Assembly (NCBI GenBank): GCA_946533175.1
Contig: CAMNBS010000001.1
Coordinates: forward strand, 1-64,000
Direction: 5' to 3'
DNA length: 64,000 nt
DNA from: an uncultured Clostridia bacterium
GTDB taxonomy: Bacteria; Bacillota_I; Bacilli_A; RF39; UBA660
Made by a program: the position numbers and the translations under genes. Shown piece by piece: positions 1 to 8,889 of the stretch. The notes beneath the pieces were generated by a model, which did not search any database, was not told the origin of the DNA, and worked only from the letters and a program-made list of their open reading frames with translations. Within the stretch, counting starts at the first letter, position 1. Each line of letters begins with the position of its first letter.

Positions 1-2831
1 AACATTTTTTCCGCTTCTGTTTCAACTAAAATTCTCTTTTGCATATCATGTTGATATATCATTTGCTTAAATTCGGCATTTACATAATTACTAAATTGAT
101 TACGTACATGAACATTGCTAATACCTGCCCCAAAGCCAAGGAATCCTCCGGATGCTGCTCCACCTAACCAAGCCATTCCACCTTCTTTTAAGATATTAAA
201 TACTTCATTCGTGTATGCTTCACTTTCACTGCATCCGGGATGTTCTCTCTTATATTGCTCTATTCGAAGTGAACTTTTACTTAAATCTTGAGAAATAATA
301 TCGTCCCATACATTATCTAATATTTCAGTCCAAAACTCTTCATCACCTTCAATTATAGCTTGATCTACAATACAATAAGCCATTGCAGCGATGTTTGTAG
401 CTACACTGGATTTTATTCCTTTATTTGTTAATTTGCCAATTATTTTACCCATTATTTCGCTATTAGAAAGAACATCCGTAAATTCTCTTTCTAATCCCAT
501 TAAATGTCCAACTGAGTATCCTTCCATCAAACTTTCAGTTGCTGCTGTTAATAAAGCTAATCCAACAGCTCTTTTATCATCAAGTCCTCGGTCTAACGCA
601 TCATTTAAAGTTGTTAAATAAACAGAGCTTCCTATTATTCCTGAACTTATCAAAATTGATCCTGAACCTCCAGTAGCCGCTGTTAATGCTATAACTAATC
701 CAGAATCGGCAATACTCATTCCAGTATCATAGAAAAAGGACGCAACATCACCATGCATTACATTAATATATTGTGATACTGAACTTCTCCATGTATCTGA
801 TGTACTATATATATTACTTCTACTAATGTCTATCCCATGTGCTATACAGCTTAAAGAATATATGGCTCCTCCTATTCCTTCAATTGGCTTTTTAAATACT
901 GAACCAATTGAGGCTAATACTGGATTTTCTCTAGCAAATTCACTATCTTTAAGTCGTTCTATATTGATATATCGTTGATCTAATTCATCTCGTATATTTA
1001 ATAGATATTTATATCCCGCATCATAACCTTCGGTATTACAGATATAATAAAATGATCCTATCTCATCTTTTGTCATAATATAGCGCCATTTTGATGAATA
1101 ATCTATGGCCATTTCTTTATATGTTGATGTTATTCCTAATAATGGAATATCCGGAAACGGTACAGAATTAACATAAGTTTTATCTGATATAATGAAGTCA
1201 CTATCTTCAAAGTTTTTATTACCTGTCAAATCTTTACTTAAAATGTAAGATAATACCATACCTGTATACTCATCATAATTATTACTTTGATAACACTGTG
1301 TTTCATAATAAGGAGTAAAAGCTTTATAGCCACCTATTATGCCACCATATCCTTCTGTTTCTTTTTCAAATAACCCTAATTTGTCAACAAATGTACTATT
1401 TCCTTCAAAATCTTCTTTCAATACATATTGATCGATATTTTCTAAATAAAAATTAACTTTTGTTTCAATACTTTCTTTAATAGATTCATATATTAATTTT
1501 TTATGAGCGATATTATTAATTTTAGTATCAACATCATTAAGTTTATCACTTAATCTATCAAAATATTTATCTGAGTTAATGTAAAATTCTTTTGATATAG
1601 AATCTACTTTTTCAAAATAAGCATTAGAATTACTTGTATCTTTATAATATAAGTTATCTAATTCAGTTTTACATTCATTTAATTTATTAGCTGCCTTACT
1701 ATTACCATATAAGTCATTATATGTAAAAGATATTCTCTCTCCATTATTTTCTTTGGGATTCAATACATCAAAATCATATGTAATAATTCCTTGAGCATCT
1801 TTATAACCATATGCTACTACTGTTGATAAAGCTGTATCTAAATCATCTCCTAAGCCTAATCTATTCATGACGATATTAGTACATTCTTTCTCTTGGTTGG
1901 CAATATATAATTGATTTCTCTCTTCTGTTAAAACGACTAATTCTTCATCACATTCTTTTATAGCATTATCTAATTCCTCCATCGAATTAAAATCTACCAC
2001 AGCGTCGCCATAACTATTCATTTGTTGAGTGATTTCAATTATTTGACTATCTATCTCTCTTCTTGCTTCTTCTAATTGACGTTTATCGTTATATAATCCT
2101 TCATCTGATATACCATCCTGAGGTCTTTGTCTTTTATCATACAACCTTTGATGTTCTCTTAATGTATTATCAATTTCCTTTAGTCTATTATCTATTCCAG
2201 TTTTTTCATCATTTAAACTATCTAATTGACTTTGACTTTCACTTGGTGAATATCTATATCCCTGAAGATATTGAGATTCCATAATTTCTTTATATCTTGT
2301 TCTATCTGGATCTGATGTTATTTCATTAAATAACTCGTCCATAGTTATTTCGCCATTTAAAACTCGATTGATATCTTCTTTTCTTAATCCTTGAGCGGCT
2401 AATTGTTCAGCCATTTGTTCATTGGTTTTCTTAGCACTCAATTCTTCAAAATAACTTTCTGGATTTTCAACATACTTCTTATTTAATGGACCCATTCCCA
2501 TATCAATTATTGATTCACCTTCACCTAAATCAGTTGGTGTTTCACTAATCTCGTTATATGCATATCCTACGGTTGCAATATTACTAATAGTGGTTGTTAA
2601 TTTTTGAGAATCATCTATAAACTCGTTACTTTTTTCTATGATAATTGCGTTATTATTGATAATAATTTTTATTTCTTTTTTTACTGTACCATATCCTGTT
2701 ATTTTATTTTCTATCGCTTTATCTAAATTATTAGATGAATCAATTACTTTATTTTCTATTTTTTCTAATAATTCATGAACCTTCTCTATTTTATTTAATC
2801 CTTCTTTTACACCATTACTATCTATCGTCAC
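1..2831 (-). CDS. Large type VII secretion effector-like protein, partial (C-terminus off the left edge)
   Basis: The frame stays open from about 2840 to the left edge, giving at least 943 residues. I chose the GTG at 2831 because GGAAGTG lies about 6 bases upstream; the GTG at 2840 abuts that sequence. The first ~110 residues are charged and helical, as in WXG/LXG-type export domains, but no LXG motif is seen. Residues ~160-480 are rich in Glu, Lys, Asp and Asn and look coiled-coil. Residues ~690-780 and ~885-915 are hydrophobic and Gly/Ala/Ser-rich, possibly membrane-inserting. It follows three small WXG100-type genes, which suggests a secreted effector or polymorphic toxin; the C-terminal activity domain cannot be seen. 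No immunity gene or secretion ATPase is visible inside the window. Confidence 0.6.
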   Translation of the reverse strand, partial: MTIDSNGVKEGLNKIEKVHELLEKIENKVIDSSNNLDKAIENKITGYGTVKKEIKIIINNNAIIIEKSNEFIDDSQKLTTTISNIATVGYAYNEISETPTDLGEGESIIDMGMGPLNKKYVENPESYFEELSAKKTNEQMAEQLAAQGLRKEDINRVLNGEITMDELFNEITSDPDRTRYKEIMESQYLQGYRYSPSESQSQLDSLNDEKTGIDNRLKEIDNTLREHQRLYDKRQRPQDGISDEGLYNDKRQLEEARREIDSQIIEITQQMNSYGDAVVDFNSMEELDNAIKECDEELVVLTEERNQLYIANQEKECTNIVMNRLGLGDDLDTALSTVVAYGYKDAQGIITYDFDVLNPKENNGERISFTYNDLYGNSKAANKLNECKTELDNLYYKDTSNSNAYFEKVDSISKEFYINSDKYFDRLSDKLNDVDTKINNIAHKKLIYESIKESIETKVNFYLENIDQYVLKEDFEGNSTFVDKLGLFEKETEGYGGIIGGYKAFTPYYETQCYQSNNYDEYTGMVLSYILSKDLTGNKNFEDSDFIISDKTYVNSVPFPDIPLLGITSTYKEMAIDYSSKWRYIMTKDEIGSFYYICNTEGYDAGYKYLLNIRDELDQRYINIERLKDSEFARENPVLASIGSVFKKPIEGIGGAIYSLSCIAHGIDISRSNIYSTSDTWRSSVSQYINVMHGDVASFFYDTGMSIADSGLVIALTAATGGSGSILISSGIIGSSVYLTTLNDALDRGLDDKRAVGLALLTAATESLMEGYSVGHLMGLEREFTDVLSNSEIMGKIIGKLTNKGIKSSVATNIAAMAYCIVDQAIIEGDEEFWTEILDNVWDDIISQDLSKSSLRIEQYKREHPGCSESEAYTNEVFNILKEGGMAWLGGAASGGFLGFGAGISNVHVRNQFSNYVNAEFKQMIYQHDMQKRILVETEAEKM

Positions 2832-2847
2832 TTTATTCACTTCCAGT

Positions 2848-3072
2848 CTATGAATTATTCATTTTATTTTCGATTTGATCATTTATGCCACTAATCTTCT
2901 TTTTCAATTCTATCAATCCTGTTATATTTCCATTTATTAATCTTATTATCTCATCAGTCTTTTCATTATCGTTTGTTTTTTTTATTGTGCTAATAGCATC
3001 TTCATATTTTTCTATTGCCTCATTTATGTATTTTATTGCTTCTTTATTATAATTTATAGAAATCTTTGACAT
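2848..3072 (-). CDS. Small helical protein, probable partner of the large effector
   Basis: A 74-residue, almost wholly alpha-helical, charged protein without Trp or a signal peptide. GGGAGAGTG precedes the ATG. Its stop lies 16 bases before the downstream large effector-like gene, so the two should be translated together. Small helical proteins encoded just before LXG-type effectors often act as targeting partners (Lap proteins) for type VII export; that role is inferred from position and size only. It lies downstream of an internal terminator that separates it from the two WXG100-size genes. Confidence 0.55.
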   Translation of the reverse strand: MSKISINYNKEAIKYINEAIEKYEDAISTIKKTNDNEKTDEIIRLINGNITGLIELKKKISGINDQIENKMNNS

Positions 3073-3094
3073 TTTTTCACTCTCCCAAAATAAT

Positions 3095-3127
3095 AAAAAA
3101 GGGCAAGGATACTTATTTCCTTCACCC
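3095..3127 (-). terminator. Intrinsic terminator inside the T7SS-substrate operon
   Basis: On the minus strand GGG-TG-AAGGA, an 8-base loop, then TCCTT-G-CCC followed by TTTTTT. The stem has one small internal loop. It lies between the 118-residue WXG-like gene and the 74-residue gene, so it should reduce transcription of the large effector relative to the small proteins. Confidence 0.7.
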
Positions 3128-3154
3128 CATATTTTTCTGCTACTAGCTTACCTT

Positions 3155-3511
3155 TTATTCGCCTATACTGCCTGTTATTCCTGAAAGAGCACTCTTAATT
3201 CCAGCTTCACTTGCAGCGTATGCGCTTTTAACTTCATCTATCTTTTTCGTAATATTAGTTAATGGGGTTTCCATTGTAGCAAGATATGTTCTTATTGAAT
3301 CTACAGCATTCTCTACTTCTGCTTGAGCATCACCAGTGTATGATGTTACCGTTATTTTCTTCGATAAAGCATTTTGAATATTTTTAATACTGGCATTAAT
3401 ACTTGTTAACGCTGCTTCTACTTGTACATAATCAAAATCTTTAGTTACTCCACCAATTCCGCCGCCATCTGCTGAATCAGCTGCATACATTATTCTATTT
3501 TTTAGTTCCAT
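3155..3511 (-). CDS. WXG100-like helical-hairpin protein (Tyr-x-Gly variant)
   Basis: 118 residues with two predicted helices separated by a turn at residues 58-60 reading Tyr-Thr-Gly where WXG100 proteins have Trp-x-Gly. The N-terminus carries a Gly-rich stretch (residues ~16-21). AGGAGG lies 7 bases before the ATG. It is 11 bases downstream of another WXG100-size gene and upstream of an effector-like gene, the usual layout of type VII secreted heterodimers. The family assignment rests on size, helical pattern and context; the defining Trp is absent. Confidence 0.6.
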   Translation of the reverse strand: MELKNRIMYAADSADGGGIGGVTKDFDYVQVEAALTSINASIKNIQNALSKKITVTSYTGDAQAEVENAVDSIRTYLATMETPLTNITKKIDEVKSAYAASEAGIKSALSGITGSIGE

Positions 3512-3522
3512 TTTTCTTCCTC

Positions 3523-3789
3523 CTAATTAGTATACACATTTAAGGCGCTTTCTACTTTTGATAAAATTTCATTCCCGCCTTCGATTGCTTTCGCTTGTTC
3601 ACTTTTAACTTCAGTTATCCATTCCTTTACACTTGCAATAAAATCAGCACTTTTTTCATCTTTCCAGTATGAGTTCATTCCTTCTATTGTTTTCTCTATT
3701 GATGCTAATTCTGTTGTTATTGTTTCATTTATTGCATTTAATTGTCCTCTTTCCGCATTAAAATTTCCTACATAATGCATTGCTGCCAT
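3523..3789 (-). CDS. WXG100 family type VII secretion protein (ESAT-6-like)
   Basis: 88 residues starting at the ATG at 3789, which follows GGAGG with 7 bases spacing; an upstream ATG would translate the ribosome binding site itself. Two amphipathic helices flank Trp42-Lys-Asp, the position of the WXG turn, with Asp replacing Gly. WXG100 proteins are small helical hairpins exported by ESX/T7b systems as dimers. It is the first gene of the cassette, directly behind a recognisable promoter. No EssC-type ATPase or other secretion component is seen nearby, so the machinery must be off the left edge or elsewhere. Confidence 0.72.
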   Translation of the reverse strand: MAAMHYVGNFNAERGQLNAINETITTELASIEKTIEGMNSYWKDEKSADFIASVKEWITEVKSEQAKAIEGGNEILSKVESALNVYTN

Positions 3790-3828
3790 ACTATCACCTC
3801 CATATTTTAAGACTGGCATATCTTACAC

Positions 3829-3862
3829 TGATAATGTTATCAAAATTAAAGGTAAAATGCAA
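3829..3862 (-). promoter_or_regulatory. Promoter of the WXG100 operon with overlapping inverted repeat
   Basis: Minus strand -35 TTGCAT (3857-3862), 17-base spacer, -10 TAACAT (3834-3839). A 14-base inverted repeat with arms TGATAA and TTATCA (3829-3842) covers the -10 box and could be an operator. Confidence 0.55.
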
Positions 3863-3886
3863 TATTTTTTACAAAGATTACTATTT

Positions 3887-5722
3887 CTATTTTTCATCAA
3901 TAAAAAATCGTTCATACCATACAAGAAAAGCATAAATAGTGTAAATTTTTCTAGTATTCATTTTTTCTTTCTCATGATGCTTATCTAACATTATATTAAT
4001 TTTTTCAACATCAAAAAATTCTTTTACAAACTGTTTATTAAACATTTCTTTAACTATTTTATAGTATTTGTCCTCTAATAACCAATTGCGGAAAGGGACA
4101 GGAAATCCTAACTTTCTTCTTTTAGACCACTCTTCTGGTAAACTCTCATGAGCCACTTTTCGAAAAATATATTTTGTTTGTCCTTTATGAACCATATATT
4201 TTGTTGGTAAAATTTTCGATAAATTCCAAACTTCTCGATCAAGAAAAGGAACACGTAACTCAATGCTATTAGCCATAGACATTTTATCAGCTTTAAGTAA
4301 AATATCATTTGGTAACCAAAAATGGGTATCCACATACATTTTCTTTAAGACATCTGGTTCATTTTTAACTTTTTCATAATATGGTCTTACTATATCATTA
4401 GGAGTTAACTTAGATTGATATTTTGATGTTAGAATACTATTTGCTTCTTCCGTACTCATAATATTAACTCGTCCAAAGTAGCGATCCTCTAACTTATTTC
4501 CATCACGAACAATTGTATTACGACCAGGAAAATGAGGTAATTTTCTAGCAATTTTGGCATTTAATTTACGAAGGAAAAGAGGAAAATGCAGATAAATATT
4601 TTCTAATTTTGAGACATTATATTCATTATATCCGCCAAACATTTCATCAGAACCCTCACCTGATAATACAACTTTAACATACTCTTTTGCAGTTTTTGAT
4701 AAATAATAAAGTGGCACCATCGTTAAGTTAGCATGTGGTTCATCAGCATGATACTCTACAGTTTTTAAAGTATCAAAGAACTCATCTGCACTAACAACAT
4801 GAGCATAGTTTTTAATATTAAAACGTTTAGATAAATCTTTAGCTAAATCTATTTCACTAAAACCTTTTTCACCAAAACCAACAGTAAAAGTTTTATCAGG
4901 TAAAAACTTACTAACGACGTAAGATGAATCAACCCCACCTGATAAATAAGAACCAACTTCTACATCACTAATTTGATGATATTTTATAGACTCTTCTAAT
5001 GTTTCTTTCACTAATTTTTCATAATACTCTAAAGTATTATCTTGCTTTTGATAATCAAGTCCAAAATATTCTTGAACAATTAGTTTATTTCCATTATATT
5101 TTAAATAATGCCCAGGTTTTAATTTATATGTATTTTTAAAGAATGTTTCATTTAAAACACTAGATTGAAAGCACAAATATGGTTCTAAAGCTTCCTTATT
5201 AATTTTCTTATCAAAATTAGGATGTTCTAGAAAAGACTTTATTTCACTACCAAAAAAGAATTCATCATCTTTATGATAATAATAAAATGGCTTAATACCA
5301 AAAATATCTCTTACACCAATTAACTCTTTCTTTTTTATATCATATATGACAAAGGCATACATTCCACGAAGCTTATTAAATAAATTTTCTCCATATTCCT
5401 CATAACCATGTAATACTACTTCTGTATCAGCATTGGTACTGAAATGATGACCTTTTTCTAATAATTCTTCTTTTATTTCTCGATAATTATATATTTCTCC
5501 ATTAAAAACTATTACCATTGTTTTATCTTCATTAAAAATGGGTTGATTACCACCTTTTAAATCAATAATAGATAATCTACGAAAACCTAAGGCAATATTA
5601 TTATCACAAAAATAACCATCACTATCTGGGCCACGGTGAATAATTCGATCAGCCATTTTTTTTACTATTTTTTCTTTTTCATTTTTCTTAATTTTATCAT
5701 AAAAACCTGCAAATCCACACAT
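3887..5722 (-). CDS. asnB: Asparagine synthase (glutamine-hydrolysing)
   Basis: 611 residues. Starting at the ATG at 5722 puts Cys at position 2 (MCGFAG), the N-terminal nucleophile of class II glutamine amidotransferases after Met removal; GAAGG lies 8 bases upstream. The N-terminal ~210 residues are the glutaminase domain (RGPD, FNGEIYN motifs). The C-terminal part is the ATP-pyrophosphatase domain with SGGVDSS at about residue 262. It makes Asn from Asp, Gln and ATP in the cytosol. An upstream in-frame ATG would hide Cys2 and was rejected. A T-box-regulated asnS lies in the same window, so both Asn supply and charging are encoded here. Confidence 0.95.
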   Translation of the reverse strand: MCGFAGFYDKIKKNEKEKIVKKMADRIIHRGPDSDGYFCDNNIALGFRRLSIIDLKGGNQPIFNEDKTMVIVFNGEIYNYREIKEELLEKGHHFSTNADTEVVLHGYEEYGENLFNKLRGMYAFVIYDIKKKELIGVRDIFGIKPFYYYHKDDEFFFGSEIKSFLEHPNFDKKINKEALEPYLCFQSSVLNETFFKNTYKLKPGHYLKYNGNKLIVQEYFGLDYQKQDNTLEYYEKLVKETLEESIKYHQISDVEVGSYLSGGVDSSYVVSKFLPDKTFTVGFGEKGFSEIDLAKDLSKRFNIKNYAHVVSADEFFDTLKTVEYHADEPHANLTMVPLYYLSKTAKEYVKVVLSGEGSDEMFGGYNEYNVSKLENIYLHFPLFLRKLNAKIARKLPHFPGRNTIVRDGNKLEDRYFGRVNIMSTEEANSILTSKYQSKLTPNDIVRPYYEKVKNEPDVLKKMYVDTHFWLPNDILLKADKMSMANSIELRVPFLDREVWNLSKILPTKYMVHKGQTKYIFRKVAHESLPEEWSKRRKLGFPVPFRNWLLEDKYYKIVKEMFNKQFVKEFFDVEKINIMLDKHHEKEKMNTRKIYTIYAFLVWYERFFIDEK

Positions 5723-5785
5723 ATTACATACCTTCTTCCTTAATAATATTAACATTTTTCATTTATTTAAACAATATTATTACAA

Positions 5786-5812
5786 AAATAAGTATCGTTT
5801 TGATACTTATTT
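5786..5812 (-). terminator. Hairpin downstream of the M23 gene
   Basis: Perfect 11-base arms AAATAAGTATC and GATACTTATTT with a 5-base loop; a third copy of the arm follows at 5813-5823 and runs into the stop codon of the M23 gene. The T-run on the minus strand is short, so termination may be weak. Confidence 0.5.
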
Positions 5813-5817
5813 GATAC

Positions 5818-7020
5818 TTATTTATAAATTGTTGTTCGATTAGACCAATAATATCCTTTAGTTCCATTATGTGGAAAATTAATCATACTAGTTGGATTAA
5901 TTAATTTTGAAGTAAATTTACTATAAGAAGAATATTCTTTAAAGAATAATCCTTTAGCAATGGAAAGATGCAAATGTCTTCCCGTAGAACATCCATCCCA
6001 TGGAGTCAAACCTCTTGTTCCACCTGTAACAGCTATTTGGGTATTCTGATCAACATAATCTCCAACAGATACTTTTACTTGATATAAATGATAATATCCA
6101 CTGGTATAATTTGTACCATTAATATTATGATTAACAAAAAGCATTGTTCCGCCACACTTAGTTTTCCAATATATTCCTGCTACTCTTCCTGGTGCAACAG
6201 CATATACTTTGCTATCGCCAGCCATATCAGTACCACTATGAAAACTATTATTTTTTCCTGTAATAGGATCCTTACGATAACCAAAATAACTAGTAATCGC
6301 CCCACTATTAATTGGTCTAATCATTTTACCAGAATATGGAATTGTTCCACAGGTGTTAATATCTTGATTATCTTTACATCCTAATGTTTTTTCGTAATAA
6401 TTAATAGATTTTTTTTGAGCAGCAATCTCGCTAGCAATATCAACTCCAACGTCCATAACTGAGCTTAATTGATCACCAAGAGTAACAAGTTCTACTTCTA
6501 AGTTTTCCTGTTCATTATCTAATTTTACAATAGCATCCGCTAAATCATCTTTCTTACTATTACATTTAACAATAGTATCGTTATATTCATTAATTAAATC
6601 ATCATTATAATTAACAAGTTGTTCAGAAACAGCACTACGTAAAACTAAATCTTCAATATCCTTAGCCCCAAAAATATATTCAATGTATGCATTTTCACTA
6701 TTAGCAATTTGCATAAAGGAAAAAACACTTTTTATTTGAGCATCTTTAGCAACCTTTTTATCTTCTAATTCTTTAACTTCTTCTTCCAACGAAACAATTT
6801 CTTGTTGGCTTTTTTCTATTTCTTTAGAAATATTCCCAATTCTTGTATTAACTTGACTAATTTGATTTTGTGTTAATGACTTTTTATTATTATTATCACG
6901 CTGTTTCTTCTCTAAAGCAGCAAGTTCATTTTTCAAATCTTTCAGAGTTTTCGCATCAACTTTATAAGAAATACCAAAAATTATTAAAAATAAAAATATA
7001 TATTTAAATAATCTCCTCAT
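5818..7020 (-). CDS. Secreted coiled-coil M23 peptidase (EnvC-like murein hydrolase or activator)
   Basis: 400 residues. A signal peptide of ~23 residues ends in VDA. Residues ~24-215 form a long coiled coil rich in Lys, Glu, Gln and Asn, followed by an M23/LytM domain (~250-370). Zn ligands are present: His and Asp in HSGTD (~262) and the HLH triplet (~351), so the peptidase may be active and not just an activator. It should cut peptidoglycan peptide crosslinks outside the membrane. The coiled-coil plus M23 layout is that of proteins controlled by FtsEX, and ftsE-ftsX lies at 55105-56695; that link is inferred. It has its own promoter and hairpin. Confidence 0.85.
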   Translation of the reverse strand: MRRLFKYIFLFLIIFGISYKVDAKTLKDLKNELAALEKKQRDNNNKKSLTQNQISQVNTRIGNISKEIEKSQQEIVSLEEEVKELEDKKVAKDAQIKSVFSFMQIANSENAYIEYIFGAKDIEDLVLRSAVSEQLVNYNDDLINEYNDTIVKCNSKKDDLADAIVKLDNEQENLEVELVTLGDQLSSVMDVGVDIASEIAAQKKSINYYEKTLGCKDNQDINTCGTIPYSGKMIRPINSGAITSYFGYRKDPITGKNNSFHSGTDMAGDSKVYAVAPGRVAGIYWKTKCGGTMLFVNHNINGTNYTSGYYHLYQVKVSVGDYVDQNTQIAVTGGTRGLTPWDGCSTGRHLHLSIAKGLFFKEYSSYSKFTSKLINPTSMINFPHNGTKGYYWSNRTTIYK

Positions 7021-7041
7021 TACATTACCCTCTCTATAATG

Positions 7042-7070
7042 AGTATAACAAATTTTCCCTTAAATGTCAT
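7042..7070 (-). promoter_or_regulatory. Promoter of the M23 gene
   Basis: Minus strand -35 ATGACA (7065-7070), 17-base spacer, -10 TATACT (7042-7047). It is nearly the same sequence as the miaB promoter at 8842-8870. Confidence 0.65.
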
Positions 7071-7097
7071 TATAAAATAAACAAAAAAAAGAAAAAA

Positions 7098-7418
7098 TTA
7101 ATTAAGTTTTTTCGAAAAATAATTATTAATACTTGTCTCAAGAATACTATAAACATTATTTAATTCATATAATGTATTATTATATTCCCGATACAAAGGA
7201 TCATTATTTAACTCATTAATTTTTTCTTCTAAAATATTTTTTTTATTCAAATGATGGACAACATCTTTTTGTAATGTTCTAATCTCATTAACTAATAAGA
7301 CAATTTCTGAATGATTAGCCATTTTTTCTTTTAAATAGAGATATTTTTGATATACAGGATCAGATTCTATTTTCTTTATTATTTCATCAACTTTATCAAG
7401 AATAAGATTATTATTCAA
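7098..7418 (-). CDS. YlbF/YmcA (RicA/RicF) family protein
   Basis: 106 residues, all helical, without a signal peptide, matching the Com_YlbF family. In Bacillus subtilis ymcA (ricA) lies just downstream of the miaB gene and its product, with YlbF and YaaT, promotes mRNA maturation by RNase Y. Here the start overlaps the miaB stop by 8 bases, the same order, which favours a RicA-type role. RicAFT binds Fe-S clusters in B. subtilis; this copy has no Cys, so that property is not supported here. Confidence 0.75.
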   Translation of the reverse strand: MNNNLILDKVDEIIKKIESDPVYQKYLYLKEKMANHSEIVLLVNEIRTLQKDVVHHLNKKNILEEKINELNNDPLYREYNNTLYELNNVYSILETSINNYFSKKLN

Positions 7419-8820
7419 CTAATTCACCATCCAAACTAAAGCTTTTAGCATCAATAATCTTAACTTTAACAATTTTACCTATTAAATCTTGATTTCCTTT
7501 AAAGTTAACTAATTTATTTGTTTCAGTATAACCATATACCTCTTCATCTTTATTACTTAATCCTTCCACTAATACTTTTTGAGTAGTATGCAATAGTTTT
7601 GAATTATTAAAAAGAGAATATTCATTAATAAGATTATTTAATTCATATAATCTTTGTTCTTTCTCTTCCTGAGAAGTTGTATCATTTTCATATAATTTAG
7701 CCGCAGGGGTTCCTACTCTTGGTGAATAAATAAAGGTAAAAGCACTATCATATTTACAATAATTAACCATTTCTATTGTTTTATCAAAATCTTCTTTCGT
7801 TTCACCAGGAAAACCAACTATAATATCAGTAGTTATAGCAATATTAGGAATTCTTTTTAATTTATCAAATAACTCTTTATACTCACTACTTGTATAACGT
7901 CGACCCATTAATTTTAAGACTTTATCACTTCCGGATTGTAGAGGTAAATGAACATATGGCATGATATTAGGATAATTCTTTATAACATCAATCATTTTAT
8001 CCGTAAAATCCCAAGGATGACTAGTAATAAAACGAACACGAGGTATTTTAGTTTCAGCTACCTTAATTAATAAATCCGATAAGTCATATCCCAATCCTAA
8101 ATCTTTTCCATAAGCATTAACATTTTGTCCTAATAAAGTAACTTCTTGATATCCATCATTTTTTAATTCTTCTACTTCGTGCAAAATATCTTCCATCAAG
8201 CGACTTCTTTGCTTACCTCTGGTATATGGAACTATACAATATGTACAAAACTTATCACAGCCATAAATGATATTAATATAAGCCTTAAAAGAACTGTCTC
8301 TTCTAACGGGTAATCCTTCAATTAAATCACCTTCACAGCTAAAGACTTCAATATTTGTCTTCTTTTTATGTTCATCAAGAAGTTTTGGTAAATCATAAAG
8401 ATTATGGGTTCCAAAGATAAAATTAACATGTTTATATTTATTTAATATTTCATCAACGACAACTTCCTCTTGAGCCATGCATCCACATAAACCAATAACA
8501 ACATCCTTTTTTTCTTCTTTTAAATGTTTAAGTCTACCTAACATTCCAAAAGCCTTATTATGTGCATTTTCTCTTATGGAACATGTATTCAAAATTATTA
8601 AATCAGCATTTTCCATTATCTCATTTTTAACATAGCCCATACTCTCTAAAATCCCACAAATATTTTCTGAATCGTGTTCATTCATTTGACATCCGTATGT
8701 TTTAACATAATATGTCTTTCCTTTTCCTATATTTCGATATTTCTTATCTAATTGATATTGTACTTTTTTTACTTCATCATTTGTTCTTTTTCGCGCTTTC
8801 ACTAAATCAGGTAAATGCAT
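7411..8820 (-). CDS. miaB: tRNA-2-methylthio-N6-dimethylallyladenosine synthase
   Basis: 469 residues. The N-terminal MTTase domain carries YGCQMNEHDSE with one auxiliary-cluster Cys, and two more lie in NTCSIRE and GCMAQ. The radical-SAM CxxxCxxC is at ~190 (CDKFCTYC). A C-terminal TRAM domain binds tRNA (~385-465). The enzyme methylthiolates i6A37 in tRNAs reading UNN codons. GAGGG precedes the ATG. It is the first gene of a two-gene operon with the ricA-like gene. Confidence 0.95.
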   Translation of the reverse strand: MHLPDLVKARKRTNDEVKKVQYQLDKKYRNIGKGKTYYVKTYGCQMNEHDSENICGILESMGYVKNEIMENADLIILNTCSIRENAHNKAFGMLGRLKHLKEEKKDVVIGLCGCMAQEEVVVDEILNKYKHVNFIFGTHNLYDLPKLLDEHKKKTNIEVFSCEGDLIEGLPVRRDSSFKAYINIIYGCDKFCTYCIVPYTRGKQRSRLMEDILHEVEELKNDGYQEVTLLGQNVNAYGKDLGLGYDLSDLLIKVAETKIPRVRFITSHPWDFTDKMIDVIKNYPNIMPYVHLPLQSGSDKVLKLMGRRYTSSEYKELFDKLKRIPNIAITTDIIVGFPGETKEDFDKTIEMVNYCKYDSAFTFIYSPRVGTPAAKLYENDTTSQEEKEQRLYELNNLINEYSLFNNSKLLHTTQKVLVEGLSNKDEEVYGYTETNKLVNFKGNQDLIGKIVKVKIIDAKSFSLDGELVE

Positions 8821-8841
8821 AATATCCCTCTTTTCGGTATT

Positions 8842-8870
8842 AGTTTATCAAATTTTTCATAAAATGTCAT
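8842..8870 (-). promoter_or_regulatory. Promoter of miaB
   Basis: Minus strand -35 ATGACA (8865-8870), 17-base spacer, -10 TAAACT (8842-8847). It closely resembles the M23 gene promoter, including the spacer. Confidence 0.6.
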
Positions 8871-8889
8871 TAAAAAAATACCAATAGTA

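Noticed and set aside
391..2284. Plus-strand frames of 70-80 codons
   Set aside because: They lie antisense to the continuous minus-strand effector-like frame, have no ribosome binding site and no recognisable product.
5720..5755. Longer asnB start upstream of MCGF
   Set aside because: The nucleophilic Cys must follow the initiator Met directly, and the ribosome binding site fits the ATG at 5722.
5786..5823. Three copies of an 11-base unit as a small repeat array
   Set aside because: Two copies form a hairpin and the third runs into a stop codon; there are no spacers or further units as in a CRISPR.
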